5,288 bases of DNA. It comes from JBFMHD01 sp040752395 [NCBI: Candidatus Hydrogenedentota bacterium]. GTDB taxonomy: Bacteria; JBFMHD01. The notes below the pieces were generated by a model. That model saw only the letters and a program-made list of their open reading frames with translations. It did not search any database and was not told where the DNA came from. Where the stretch lies: contig JBFMHD010000196.1 in the NCBI GenBank assembly GCA_040752395.1, forward strand, positions 1 through 5,288. Direction: 5' to 3'. Positions 1-5,239 of this stretch are shown one piece after another. How positions within the stretch are numbered: the stretch's first letter is position 1; each line of letters opens with the position of its first letter. The position numbers and the translations under genes are program-made.

Positions 1-6
1 TGGGCC

Positions 7-639
7 ATGAAACAAGAGATAGAAAGCAGTGATGGCATCCTTATTGAGATTGCAAACAAAATGATTAATCATTTTGAAAGATTATCTTCAAAAATAACCA
101 CTCGAAAATATGTTAAAGAAAAAATATTATACATTACTCAATGCGAGATCATCTCTGAAGGAATGGATATATCAACCAATGCAAAAGTAAGAAAAATTAT
201 AGAAACATTAATGGAATGTACTCAAAAGCTTTTAACCCATTGGTTTGGTAGCCACATCGAGATGTCAGCACTTGAGAAAATAGTCTGTTTTTACTCGGCC
301 GACTACGCTTTCTCATTCAGTATTAAATTCTTAGAAGCAATAATAAATGAAACGATGGACAATGATATTGATAATCTCTATTGTAAAATAAAAATTATTC
401 CCTATGTCTTAACCGAGTCTTCAAAGTTCCCTAATTACGAGAAATCAAGGGTCGCTTTATCAAAAATCCCATCTACTTTATGTACACCAAATTGTGTAGT
501 CGTTCTTCCTGAAACCTATGAGATACTCGATCCTCAATTCAAAAGGGGTTTACAAAAAGTCTACGGCGACCTTGACACAAAAACAGGCTCATCCGAGGTC
601 TTCTATAGATACTCACCGCTATCCGAAGAATCTACCTAA
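7..639 (+). CDS. Hypothetical protein, possibly a degenerate class III nucleotidyl cyclase-like domain
   Basis: I do not recognise this gene with confidence. The frame is open to the left edge of the window (the two codons before the ATG are sense), so the ATG at 7 may be internal and the protein 5'-truncated; no ribosome binding site can be judged from six bases. As given, it is 210 residues with no signal peptide or membrane segment. Residues 53-202 loosely follow a class III adenylate/guanylate cyclase pattern. There is a DIS near 54-56 where a metal-binding aspartate strand would sit, a helix, then VCFYSADYAFSFSIKFLEAI (93-112), which resembles the 'F.D...A...A..L...' stretch. After it come a strand pair (KIKIIPYV, 127-134), then 'SRVALSKI...CVVVLPETYEIL' (147-174), like the 'VNLAARL...IlvSeaTyelL' segment, and a closing VFYRY (198-202). 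The canonical Asp/Arg/Asn catalytic residues are not evident, so any such domain would be inactive or regulatory. It converges on the flagellar-like gene. The coding call is firm; the fold is a guess. Confidence 0.72.
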   Translation: MKQEIESSDGILIEIANKMINHFERLSSKITTRKYVKEKILYITQCEIISEGMDISTNAKVRKIIETLMECTQKLLTHWFGSHIEMSALEKIVCFYSADYAFSFSIKFLEAIINETMDNDIDNLYCKIKIIPYVLTESSKFPNYEKSRVALSKIPSTLCTPNCVVVLPETYEILDPQFKRGLQKVYGDLDTKTGSSEVFYRYSPLSEEST

Positions 640-650
640 CGTGGTATAGC

Positions 651-666
651 TGTGCCTCTGTGCCTG
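651..666. repeat. Two tandem copies of an 8-bp unit, TGTGCCTC/TGTGCCTG
   Basis: TGTGCCTC (651-658) is followed directly by TGTGCCTG (659-666), so the octamer is repeated with only the last base changed. It lies 11 bp after the stop codon of the plus-strand gene, in the spacer between convergent genes. It is one of several short tandem tracts confined to spacers in this window. Confidence 0.6.
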
Positions 667-690
667 ACATCTGATGTCTAAATATTTTTA
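666..690 (+). terminator. Weak hairpin with T-rich tail between convergent genes
   Basis: GACAT (666-670), loop CTG, ATGTC (674-678) form a 5-bp stem, followed on the plus strand by a T-rich stretch TAAATATTTTTA (679-690). It sits 26 bp after the stop codon of the gene ending at 639, where a terminator is expected. The stem is short and not GC-rich. On the minus strand no T run follows, so it would serve the flagellar-like gene poorly. The inverted repeat is visible in the sequence; the function is inferred. Confidence 0.35.
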
Positions 691-713
691 CATACGTAGG
701 AACAAATAAGTAT

Positions 714-1418
714 TCACGTAAGTCTTAATATCTCTTGGGACATTTCGTCCATAACTTTGATAACGTTAATATTTGCTTTTATTGCATTCTCATTAATAAT
801 TGAGTGCACAAACTCGCTCGCTAAATCTACATTTGATGACTCTAAATAACCCTGAACTATCTCACCTAAACCACCAAAACCAGGTAAACCAGGTACAGGC
901 TCACCAGAATTAGCACTCTTGTAATACAAATTTTCCCCGGCAGCAATTAATCCTGAAGGATTGGTAAATTTTACTAATTCTATCTGCCCAACTCTCTGAG
1001 ATTCACCATTGGTATAAGCAAAGACTTCGCCTTTTTTAGTTATAGTAAGATTCTCAGTGTTTTCTGGTAGTTTTATTTCGGGTGTGATTGGGTAACCCGA
1101 AGAAGTAACAACTCTACCCGTGGCATCAATGTTAAAATTACCGTCTCTTGTATAAGCCGTGGCCTTAGGGGTTAAAACCTTGAAAAATCCATCACCCGCA
1201 ACCGTTAAACTCAAATTATCTCCAGTCAACATCATAGACCCCTGGGTGAAGTCTCTGCTTATACTTGAAATCTGAGTACCGCTAATATTTAATCCATTCT
1301 GATAAACATCCGAGGACTTGAAACCCGTAGTATTAACATTGGCTACATTATTTGCTATAACATTTTCCCGTGATAGACCTGTTTTTATTGCAGAAAGCGG
1401 TGTAGAAAAATCAATCAT
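714..1418 (-). CDS. Flagellar basal-body rod/hook family protein (FlgG/FlgF-like, short)
   Basis: A 234-residue member of the flagellar rod/hook axial protein superfamily (FlgE/FlgF/FlgG), whose members polymerise outside the inner membrane after export by the flagellar type III system. The N-terminal rod motif ANNVANVNTTGFK is at 22-34. The central signature GDGFFKV is at 75-81, AYTRDGNFNIDATGR at 88-102 and SSGYPITP at 106-113. A FlgG-like stretch runs from GQIELVKFTNPSGL (144-157) through GENLYY to GYLESSNVDLASEFVHSI (190-207). The C-terminal helix departs from the usual 'QRAYEAN..' pattern and reads NENAIKANINVIKVMDEM. FlgG is usually about 260 residues. The deficit falls between residues 35 and 66, where FlgG carries its rod-specific segment. 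The ATG at 1418 has a GGAGGTG ribosome site five bases upstream and its own promoter. No other flagellar gene is in the window. Family membership is firm; the choice between FlgG, FlgF and a paralogue is open, so no symbol is given. Confidence 0.88.
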   Translation of the reverse strand: MIDFSTPLSAIKTGLSRENVIANNVANVNTTGFKSSDVYQNGLNISGTQISSISRDFTQGSMMLTGDNLSLTVAGDGFFKVLTPKATAYTRDGNFNIDATGRVVTSSGYPITPEIKLPENTENLTITKKGEVFAYTNGESQRVGQIELVKFTNPSGLIAAGENLYYKSANSGEPVPGLPGFGGLGEIVQGYLESSNVDLASEFVHSIINENAIKANINVIKVMDEMSQEILRLT

Positions 1419-1423
1419 AAAAA

Positions 1424-1430
1424 CACCTCC
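1424..1430 (-). promoter_or_regulatory. Strong ribosome binding site for the flagellar rod-like gene
   Basis: The minus strand reads GGAGGTG, a near-perfect anti-16S match, five bases before the ATG at 1418. This fixes the start codon and suggests efficient translation. It is among the strongest ribosome sites in the window. Confidence 0.75.
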
Positions 1431-1459
1431 ATGTAAAATATTAAAACTTCCTATGTCAT

Positions 1460-1487
1460 ATTATAATGAATTTTAAAAATATTTCAA
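1460..1487 (-). promoter_or_regulatory. Sigma70-type promoter for the flagellar rod-like gene
   Basis: On the minus strand TTGAAA (1487-1482) and a perfect TATAAT (1465-1460) are separated by 16 bp. They lie about 40 bp upstream of the ATG at 1418, leaving room for a short leader. The flanks are very AT-rich, so chance matches are more likely than usual, but box quality, spacing and position all fit. A dedicated housekeeping promoter implies the gene is expressed apart from the ribosomal operon, and I see no flagellar sigma28-type or sigma54-type boxes here. Confidence 0.55.
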
Positions 1488-1661
1488 ATGAATTTTTAAA
1501 ATTTCTGTAACCCCTCAAAACGTGTGAAAAAATTGTAGTGAGCATCTTTAGATGCGTCTTTAAGATAAGGTATTTATATTATTTTTAACAAATTATGGTT
1601 CATTCGTAAAAAACCGGCCGCCTCCCATACAATTTATTAATTTAAATTGCAACTTAATTAC

Positions 1662-1693
1662 GAAGGACCCCAAATTATTAAAATGGGTCTTTT
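1662..1693 (+). repeat. Inverted repeat able to form a 9-bp stem with a 14-base loop
   Basis: GAAGGACCC (1662-1670) can pair with GGGTCTTTT (1685-1693) with two G-U wobbles, closing a 14-base AT-rich loop. The 3' arm ends in four Ts, so on the plus strand it looks somewhat like an intrinsic terminator, yet there is no plus-strand gene upstream for it to end. On the minus strand the GACCC/GGGTC core still pairs but no T tract follows. Its role is unknown. Confidence 0.35.
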
Positions 1694-1789
1694 GTCCCTT
1701 ACTACATTTAATCGTTCTTAGTCTTCGAGGAAGTTTTTTAGATTCTTATATCGTGAGCTCTGGGCAATTCGCGCAGAATTTTAACTCAA

Positions 1790-1817
1790 CTATATAGCGT
1801 CAAAAGTCCCTATATAG
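1790..1817. repeat. Pair of CTATATAG palindromes, 12 bp apart
   Basis: The self-complementary octamer CTATATAG occurs at 1790-1797 and again at 1810-1817, with starts 20 bp apart. Because each box is a palindrome, the pair could be a two-site operator bound by a dimeric protein or could fold into a stem with a 12-base loop. It lies 26 to 53 bp past the map stop codon. AT-only cores recur easily by chance in DNA of this composition. Confidence 0.3.
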
Positions 1818-1827
1818 AAGTTTGGTT

Positions 1828-1842
1828 GGTGGCGCCGCCACC
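1828..1842 (-). terminator. GC-rich hairpin abutting the map stop codon
   Basis: On the minus strand GGTGGC, loop GGC, GCCACC form a perfect 6-bp, GC-rich stem that begins at the first base after the map TAA (1845-1843). It stands out sharply from the AT-rich surroundings. There is no T run behind it (AACCAAACTTC follows), so it is not a classical intrinsic terminator. It could protect the 3' end of the mRNA from exonucleases or act with Rho. The inverted repeat is plain in the sequence; the function is inferred. Confidence 0.4.
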
Positions 1843-2646
1843 TTAGGTTTGTGGTACAAATTTCTCTAATTTACTTAACACTTCTCTATTTTTATCAGGA
1901 AAAGTTAAAACCACATTGCCTATGTTAATCAGGGCAACCATATCCTCAAAATGAACTGATAATTTCCTGTCTTCTGTAACAACTGTCCATTTATCATCCT
2001 GCACCTTTGCTTTCCAGGTACCGACATTCACCATAGGCTCGAAACATAATACCATCCCGGGTTTTAATTCTTCACCTGTGCCGGGGGTACCAAAATTCGG
2101 TATCTGTGGCTCCTCGTGCAGTTTCTCACCTATTCCATGGCCAACCCAGTCCCTTATAACACTGAACCCCTGATATTCTGCATAACTCTGGATAGCATTT
2201 GATATATCACCAAGCCTGTTCCCTGGTTGTGCAAGCTGGATGGCTCTACGTAAACATTCTTTTCCTGTTCTTATTAATCTTTTTGCAGTGCGTGATATTT
2301 TACCAACTGCATATGTTCTTGTTGCATCTCCATATACCCCCTTATAAAATACCCCTATATCAATTGAAAGGATATCACCATTTTTTATAACTCGATTTTT
2401 TGACGGGAGGCCATGAACAACCTCTTCGTTGATTGAGATACAAATAGAAAACGGATAATTCATATATCCCAAAAAAGCCGGTTTTGCATTGAAGCCTGTT
2501 ATAATTCCATAAGCTATCTCATCAATCTCGGCAGTAGATATACCATCTCTTATATATTCTTTTATTTTTTCGAATACCCGAACAACTATCTGACCTGCTT
2601 CGTACATCAATATTAATTGTTCTTTAGTTTTAAGCGGGATAGCCAT
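1843..2646 (-). CDS. map: Type I methionine aminopeptidase
   Basis: Removes the initiator methionine from nascent cytosolic proteins at the ribosome, using a dinuclear metal centre. The 267-residue protein has the pita-bread fold signatures in order: VHGLPS (77-82, substrate-contacting H78), SIDIGV (94-99), YGDATR (105-110), GHGIGEKLHEEP (169-180), FEPM (202-205) and FEDMV (233-237). The five metal ligands are all present: D96, D107, H170, E203 and E234; H177 is the conserved second histidine. Length matches the compact type Ia class, with no zinc-finger or SH3-binding N-terminal extension. The segment after the last ligand reads E-D-M where most bacterial enzymes have E-H-T. The ATG at 2646 lies 13 bp after the adk stop with no good ribosome site, so translation may rely on coupling to adk. 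It is the last gene of the ribosomal-type operon here; the usual next gene, infA, is absent. Confidence 0.97.
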   Translation of the reverse strand: MAIPLKTKEQLILMYEAGQIVVRVFEKIKEYIRDGISTAEIDEIAYGIITGFNAKPAFLGYMNYPFSICISINEEVVHGLPSKNRVIKNGDILSIDIGVFYKGVYGDATRTYAVGKISRTAKRLIRTGKECLRRAIQLAQPGNRLGDISNAIQSYAEYQGFSVIRDWVGHGIGEKLHEEPQIPNFGTPGTGEELKPGMVLCFEPMVNVGTWKAKVQDDKWTVVTEDRKLSVHFEDMVALINIGNVVLTFPDKNREVLSKLEKFVPQT

Positions 2647-2649
2647 TCT

Positions 2650-2673
2650 TGTCGCTTCGCTACATTGTAAATT
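2650..2673. repeat. 24-bp dispersed repeat, copy 1 (spans the adk stop codon)
   Basis: This stretch matches 3322-3345 at 21 of 24 positions in the same orientation (shared cores CGCTTCG and CATTGTAAATT). It encodes the last few adk residues (FTM) and the adk stop codon, and it reaches to within 3 bp of the map start codon at 2646. Its presence inside the end of a gene suggests that the adk C-terminus was rewritten by the repeat, or that the repeat arose by copying this end. Confidence 0.55.
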
Positions 2674-3307
2674 CAGACTTCAGCCGAAACAACGTAGCTT
2701 TTATCTCGTTGTATATTTCAAATGGAGTGCCCTCACCATTCACTTCGTATAGAACCTTTTTCTTTTTATAATATTCAATAAGCGGTGTTGTCTGATTTAA
2801 ATAAACCGTTATCCTTTTTTTAACTGTTTCTACATTATCATCTGCCCGTTTAACAAAATTACCGCCACACTTTTTACATTTATCGCCGGTATCAGATGGA
2901 TCCTTGTTGATACCGCATTTTTCACATATAAAGCGATTGGTTAATCTGTCTAAAATCGTTCTTTGTGAAACCGATATAAGTAGAACACCTGTTAAAGGTT
3001 TTTTATTCTTTAAAAGAAACTTATCAAGCTCTTCAGCCTGAACAATAGTTCTTGGATATCCATCAAGTAAAAAGCCTTCTAAAATACTACTTAGTTTTTC
3101 ATTAACGATACCGACAACGATATCATCTGGAACAAGCTGTCCCCTGTCTATATATTCTTTTGCTTTAATCCCTAAATCGGTTTCTTTAGCTATAGCTTCC
3201 CGAAAAATATCGCCTGTTGCTATATGGGGCAATTTAAAATCTTTTACAATTCGTTCAGCCTGCGTGCCCTTACCTGAACCCGGTGCTCCTAATAAAACCC
3301 ATCGCAT
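2660..3307 (-). CDS. adk: Adenylate kinase with Cys4 zinc-type LID
   Basis: Catalyses ATP + AMP = 2 ADP in the cytoplasm. The 215-residue protein has the P-loop GAPGSGKGT (7-15), the AMP-binding TGDIFR (31-36, R36) and the GFLLDGYPRT motif (78-87, R86). The LID begins at RLTNRF (121-126). Four cysteines, C128, C131, C144 and C147, form two CxxC pairs that should bind a structural zinc, as in many Gram-positive and thermophile enzymes. The loop between the pairs is short and lacks the usual Tyr-His segment. RADDN (154-158) and KKR (163-165) supply the remaining phosphate-contacting arginines, R154 and R165. The ATG at 3307 follows a GGGGG stretch (3317-3321) nine bases upstream. The gene lies between secY (118-bp repeat-filled gap) and map (13-bp gap), as is common for adk. 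Its last residues and stop codon lie inside a 24-bp repeat also found upstream of the gene. Confidence 0.97.
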   Translation of the reverse strand: MRWVLLGAPGSGKGTQAERIVKDFKLPHIATGDIFREAIAKETDLGIKAKEYIDRGQLVPDDIVVGIVNEKLSSILEGFLLDGYPRTIVQAEELDKFLLKNKKPLTGVLLISVSQRTILDRLTNRFICEKCGINKDPSDTGDKCKKCGGNFVKRADDNVETVKKRITVYLNQTTPLIEYYKKKKVLYEVNGEGTPFEIYNEIKATLFRLKSEFTM

Positions 3308-3321
3308 ATTATTCTACCCCC

Positions 3322-3345
3322 TGGCGCTTCGTTCCATTGTAAATT
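3322..3345. repeat. 24-bp dispersed repeat, copy 2 (secY-adk spacer)
   Basis: Second copy of the repeat at 2650-2673, differing at three positions and in the same orientation. It begins next to the GGGGG ribosome-site stretch of adk and runs into a tandem ATTGTAA tract. The two copies bracket adk almost exactly, one just before its start and one across its stop. Confidence 0.55.
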
Positions 3346-3352
3346 GTAAATT
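3336..3352. repeat. Tandem ATTGTAA heptamer, about 2.4 copies
   Basis: ATTGTAA at 3336-3342 and 3343-3349 is followed by ATT. It overlaps the 24-bp repeat and lies in the 118-bp secY-adk spacer. It is too short to be a structured element, but it is the same kind of 7-8 bp tandem tract seen in other spacers of this window. Confidence 0.5.
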
Positions 3353-3407
3353 TATCCACCCTTCTCTAAAAAAATGCGGAAGTAATCTCCTTATCCAGAA
3401 TTTAAAA

Positions 3408-3426
3408 CGCAATAACGCAATAACGC
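3408..3426. repeat. Tandem CGCAATAA octamer, 2.4 copies, abutting the secY stop
   Basis: CGCAATAA at 3408-3415 and 3416-3423 is followed by CGC. The tract ends at the last base of the secY stop codon (TAG on the minus strand, 3428-3426), so on the transcript the repeat begins right where translation of secY ends. Its position fits slippage expansion in a spacer free of coding constraint. Confidence 0.6.
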
Positions 3427-4757
3427 TACCTGCCACGTATCCTGCCCCTCTTTACAAAACCATCATAATGCCGCATAAGTAAATGAGATTCTATCTGTCT
3501 CATAGTATCAAGGGCTACCCCTACAATAATAAGTATCGAGGTACCACCAAAAATATTAGTGAGTCTTGAGGGCAGTTTTAAATATATAACTAAAAAATCA
3601 GGGAGAATAGAGATAAGAGCAAGAAAAATAGCTCCTGCAAGCGTTATTCTCGTAAGTATAAAATCTATGTATTGAGCAGTTGTTTTACCTGGCCTTATAC
3701 CAGGGATAAATCCGCCATGCTTTTTTAAATTATCCGCAACGTCCTTGGGATTGAATTGTATAGCTGTATAAAAATAAGCAAAAAGTATAATTAATACAGA
3801 ATACGCAACAAACCAGAAAACCGACCCATATCCCATATGTAAAGCGATCCATGCAAGAAATTTGTTAGCAGTATAATCTCTTGAAAACATCGCCATCATA
3901 CTCATCGGAAACATAAGAAACGACGATGCAAATATAACAGGCATAACACCTGCGCTGTTAACCCGTAAAGGTAAACTTGTCCCTGCACCACCATAAACTT
4001 TTCTCCCGATTATCCGTTTTGCATATTGAATGGGTATCTTTCTATGACCCTCTGTTATTACCACAGATGCCGCAGTAATAAATGTGAAAAGAGCCCCTAT
4101 GGCTATTAATGAAAATAAACCAAGTTCTCCCATCGTGAAGATTCGATATGTCTCATATAAAGCCTGTGGAAATCTGGAAATTATCCCTACAAATATTAAT
4201 AACGAGATACCGTTACCAATCCCTCGCTCAGTTATCTGTTCACCCATCCACATAAGAAAAGTTGTACCGCAGGTCATAGTCACAACAGCTACTAAGTAAA
4301 ACATAAACGTCTTTTCAGGTACCACAGGCCCTGTTGCACCTACCTGATTCGAGACATAAATAGACCAGCCTATGGCCTGTATCATTGATAATACAATTGT
4401 TCCATAACGAGTATATTGCGTTATCTTTCGCCTGCCATACTCACCTTCTTTCATCAAAGCCTCTAATTGAGGTATAACAACAGCAAGAAGCTGAAGTATT
4501 ATCGAGGCACTTATATAAGGCATTATACCCAATGAAAATATAGAAAACTCAAATAATGCACCACCAGTAAACATATTCGCAAAACCTAATAACCCGCCTG
4601 CCATCGTTCCAGCAAGCGATTTTAATGCTATGGGGTCAACACCCGGGGTTGGAATGTGAGCACCTAGTCTGTAAATAAAAATCATTGTCAGAGTAAAAAT
4701 AAACTTTTTTTTCAGGTCAGGTATTTTAATAGCATTTAATATGGCTTCTTTAATCAA
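3426..4757 (-). CDS. secY: Preprotein translocase subunit SecY
   Basis: Channel-forming subunit of the SecYEG translocon in the inner membrane; it passes unfolded secretory proteins and inserts membrane proteins. With the TTG start at 4757 it has 443 residues, normal for the family, and ten hydrophobic segments, roughly 18-33, 72-95, 118-137, 151-171, 183-199, 213-235, 271-290, 312-332, 368-394 and 402-418. Family landmarks are AHIPTPGVD (33-41), the plug region around GFANMFTGGAL (58-68), GEQITERGIGNG (172-183), HRKIPIQYAKR (238-248) on the SecA/ribosome-facing loop, NPKDVADNLKKHGGFIPGIR (336-355) and the basic tail GFVKRGRIRGR (433-443). An upstream TTG at 4787 would add ten residues. I prefer 4757 because a GAGGTG ribosome site sits eight bases before it and the resulting N-terminus matches the usual SecY start. 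The start overlaps the rplO stop (TTGA). Confidence 0.96.
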   Translation of the reverse strand: MIKEAILNAIKIPDLKKKFIFTLTMIFIYRLGAHIPTPGVDPIALKSLAGTMAGGLLGFANMFTGGALFEFSIFSLGIMPYISASIILQLLAVVIPQLEALMKEGEYGRRKITQYTRYGTIVLSMIQAIGWSIYVSNQVGATGPVVPEKTFMFYLVAVVTMTCGTTFLMWMGEQITERGIGNGISLLIFVGIISRFPQALYETYRIFTMGELGLFSLIAIGALFTFITAASVVITEGHRKIPIQYAKRIIGRKVYGGAGTSLPLRVNSAGVMPVIFASSFLMFPMSMMAMFSRDYTANKFLAWIALHMGYGSVFWFVAYSVLIILFAYFYTAIQFNPKDVADNLKKHGGFIPGIRPGKTTAQYIDFILTRITLAGAIFLALISILPDFLVIYLKLPSRLTNIFGGTSILIIVGVALDTMRQIESHLLMRHYDGFVKRGRIRGR

Positions 4758-5194
4758 ATCTTTAACACCTCGGCTATGCCTTCGCAAGAGTGTATTTTTG
4801 ATAAAGCCTGTTTTGAAAAATTATGAGCTTTTATAGTGAGCCTCTTTTGCAAATTACCATCAGCTAAAATTTTCACAGGTTTGTTGCTCCGTATTATGTT
4901 TGACTGTTTTAATGTTTCAGGTGTTATAACAGAACCTTCTTCGAAAATATTCAAATCCTGCAATTTTACACTTTCATACTCTTTCCGATTAAATTTATTA
5001 AACCCTCGTTTAGGAAGCCTTCTTAAAAGCGGCATCTGCCCCCCCTCAAACCCCGGGCTTTTCTTTGAACCCGAGCGTGATAACTGTCCCTTATTCCCGC
5101 GACCACAGGTTCTTCCCCGGCCACTTCCTGGTCCGCGTCCTACACGTTTCGACTTTTTCTTACTTCCTGGTGGTGGTTTAAGATTGTTTAACAT
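4754..5194 (-). CDS. rplO: 50S ribosomal protein L15
   Basis: Large-subunit ribosomal protein uL15, which binds 23S rRNA and enters late in 50S assembly. The 146-residue protein matches the family's usual length. It has a basic, glycine-rich, extended N-terminal arm with [19 protein letters not shown] (19-37), followed by SRSG and the hallmark [17 protein letters not shown] (49-65). The C-terminal globular part carries the L15 signature from KILADGNL (108-115) through [12 protein letters not shown] (123-134). I chose the ATG at 5194 because an AGGAG site precedes it by seven bases. An in-frame TTG directly before it would leave only four. Its end overlaps the secY start. Upstream there should be rpmD and rpsE, but the 94 bp left in the window hold a repeat tract and no recognisable L30 C-terminus. 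Confidence 0.96.
   Translation of the reverse strand: MLNNLKPPPGSKKKSKRVGRGPGSGRGRTCGRGNKGQLSRSGSKKSPGFEGGQMPLLRRLPKRGFNKFNRKEYESVKLQDLNIFEEGSVITPETLKQSNIIRSNKPVKILADGNLQKRLTIKAHNFSKQALSKIHSCEGIAEVLKI
4766..4771 (-). promoter_or_regulatory. Ribosome binding site deciding the TTG start of secY
   Basis: GAGGTG on the minus strand lies within the last codons of rplO, eight bases before the TTG at 4757-4755. That TTG shares its last two bases with the TGA stop of rplO (4756-4754). This arrangement points to termination-reinitiation coupling between L15 and SecY. The alternative TTG at 4787 has no comparable site. Confidence 0.6.
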
Positions 5195-5200
5195 CAATTA

Positions 5201-5206
5201 CTCCTC
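5201..5206 (-). promoter_or_regulatory. Ribosome binding site deciding the ATG start of rplO
   Basis: GAGGAG on the minus strand ends six bases before the ATG at 5194. The in-frame TTG at 5197 would be too close, so the ATG is the likely start. Confidence 0.6.
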
Positions 5207-5239
5207 TGAAAAACGTTGTAACTCTAATAATATCAAATA

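Larger units (their letters stand above)
1419..1842. other. 424-bp AT-rich intergenic region with small inverted repeats, no gene seen
   Basis: I checked both strands for small genes and saw none. In particular there is no infA, rpmJ or rpsM, which normally follow map, and no tRNA-like T-arm. What is present is the promoter and ribosome site of the gene ending at 714, an inverted repeat GCATC-TTTA-GATGC (1542-1555), and a 9-bp wobble-containing stem (1662-1670 with 1685-1693). There is also a pair of CTATATAG boxes (1790-1797 and 1810-1817) and a GC-rich hairpin abutting the map stop. The pieces could belong to a leader, a terminator region or an untranslated RNA; nothing matches a riboswitch class I know. 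Confidence 0.6.

Noticed and set aside
1590-1610. GGTTCATTC resembling a tRNA T-arm
   Set aside because: No matching acceptor stem, anticodon arm or D-arm at the right distances on either strand.
1605-1632. GC-rich stretch followed by six Ts on the minus strand, terminator-like
   Set aside because: The GC block (GGCGGCCGG) contains only the short CGGCCG/GGCC palindrome and cannot form a stem with a proper loop before the T run.
1680-1820. Possible riboswitch or small RNA suggested by GGGACAAAAGACCC-like and GGGACUUUUGACGC-like stretches on the minus strand
   Set aside because: The stretches lack the conserved cores of cyclic-di-GMP or other classes I could compare, and the pairing around them is weak. 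I list the inverted repeats but make no RNA gene call.
2199-2390. 63-codon plus-strand open frame inside map
   Set aside because: Antisense to a conserved enzyme and low-complexity hydrophobic; no sign of a ribosome site or family.
3264-3482. 72-codon plus-strand open frame across the secY-adk spacer
   Set aside because: It runs through the ends of two real genes and the repeat tracts; no conserved motif.
4084-4299. 71-codon plus-strand open frame inside secY
   Set aside because: Antisense shadow of the SecY membrane segments; no independent support.
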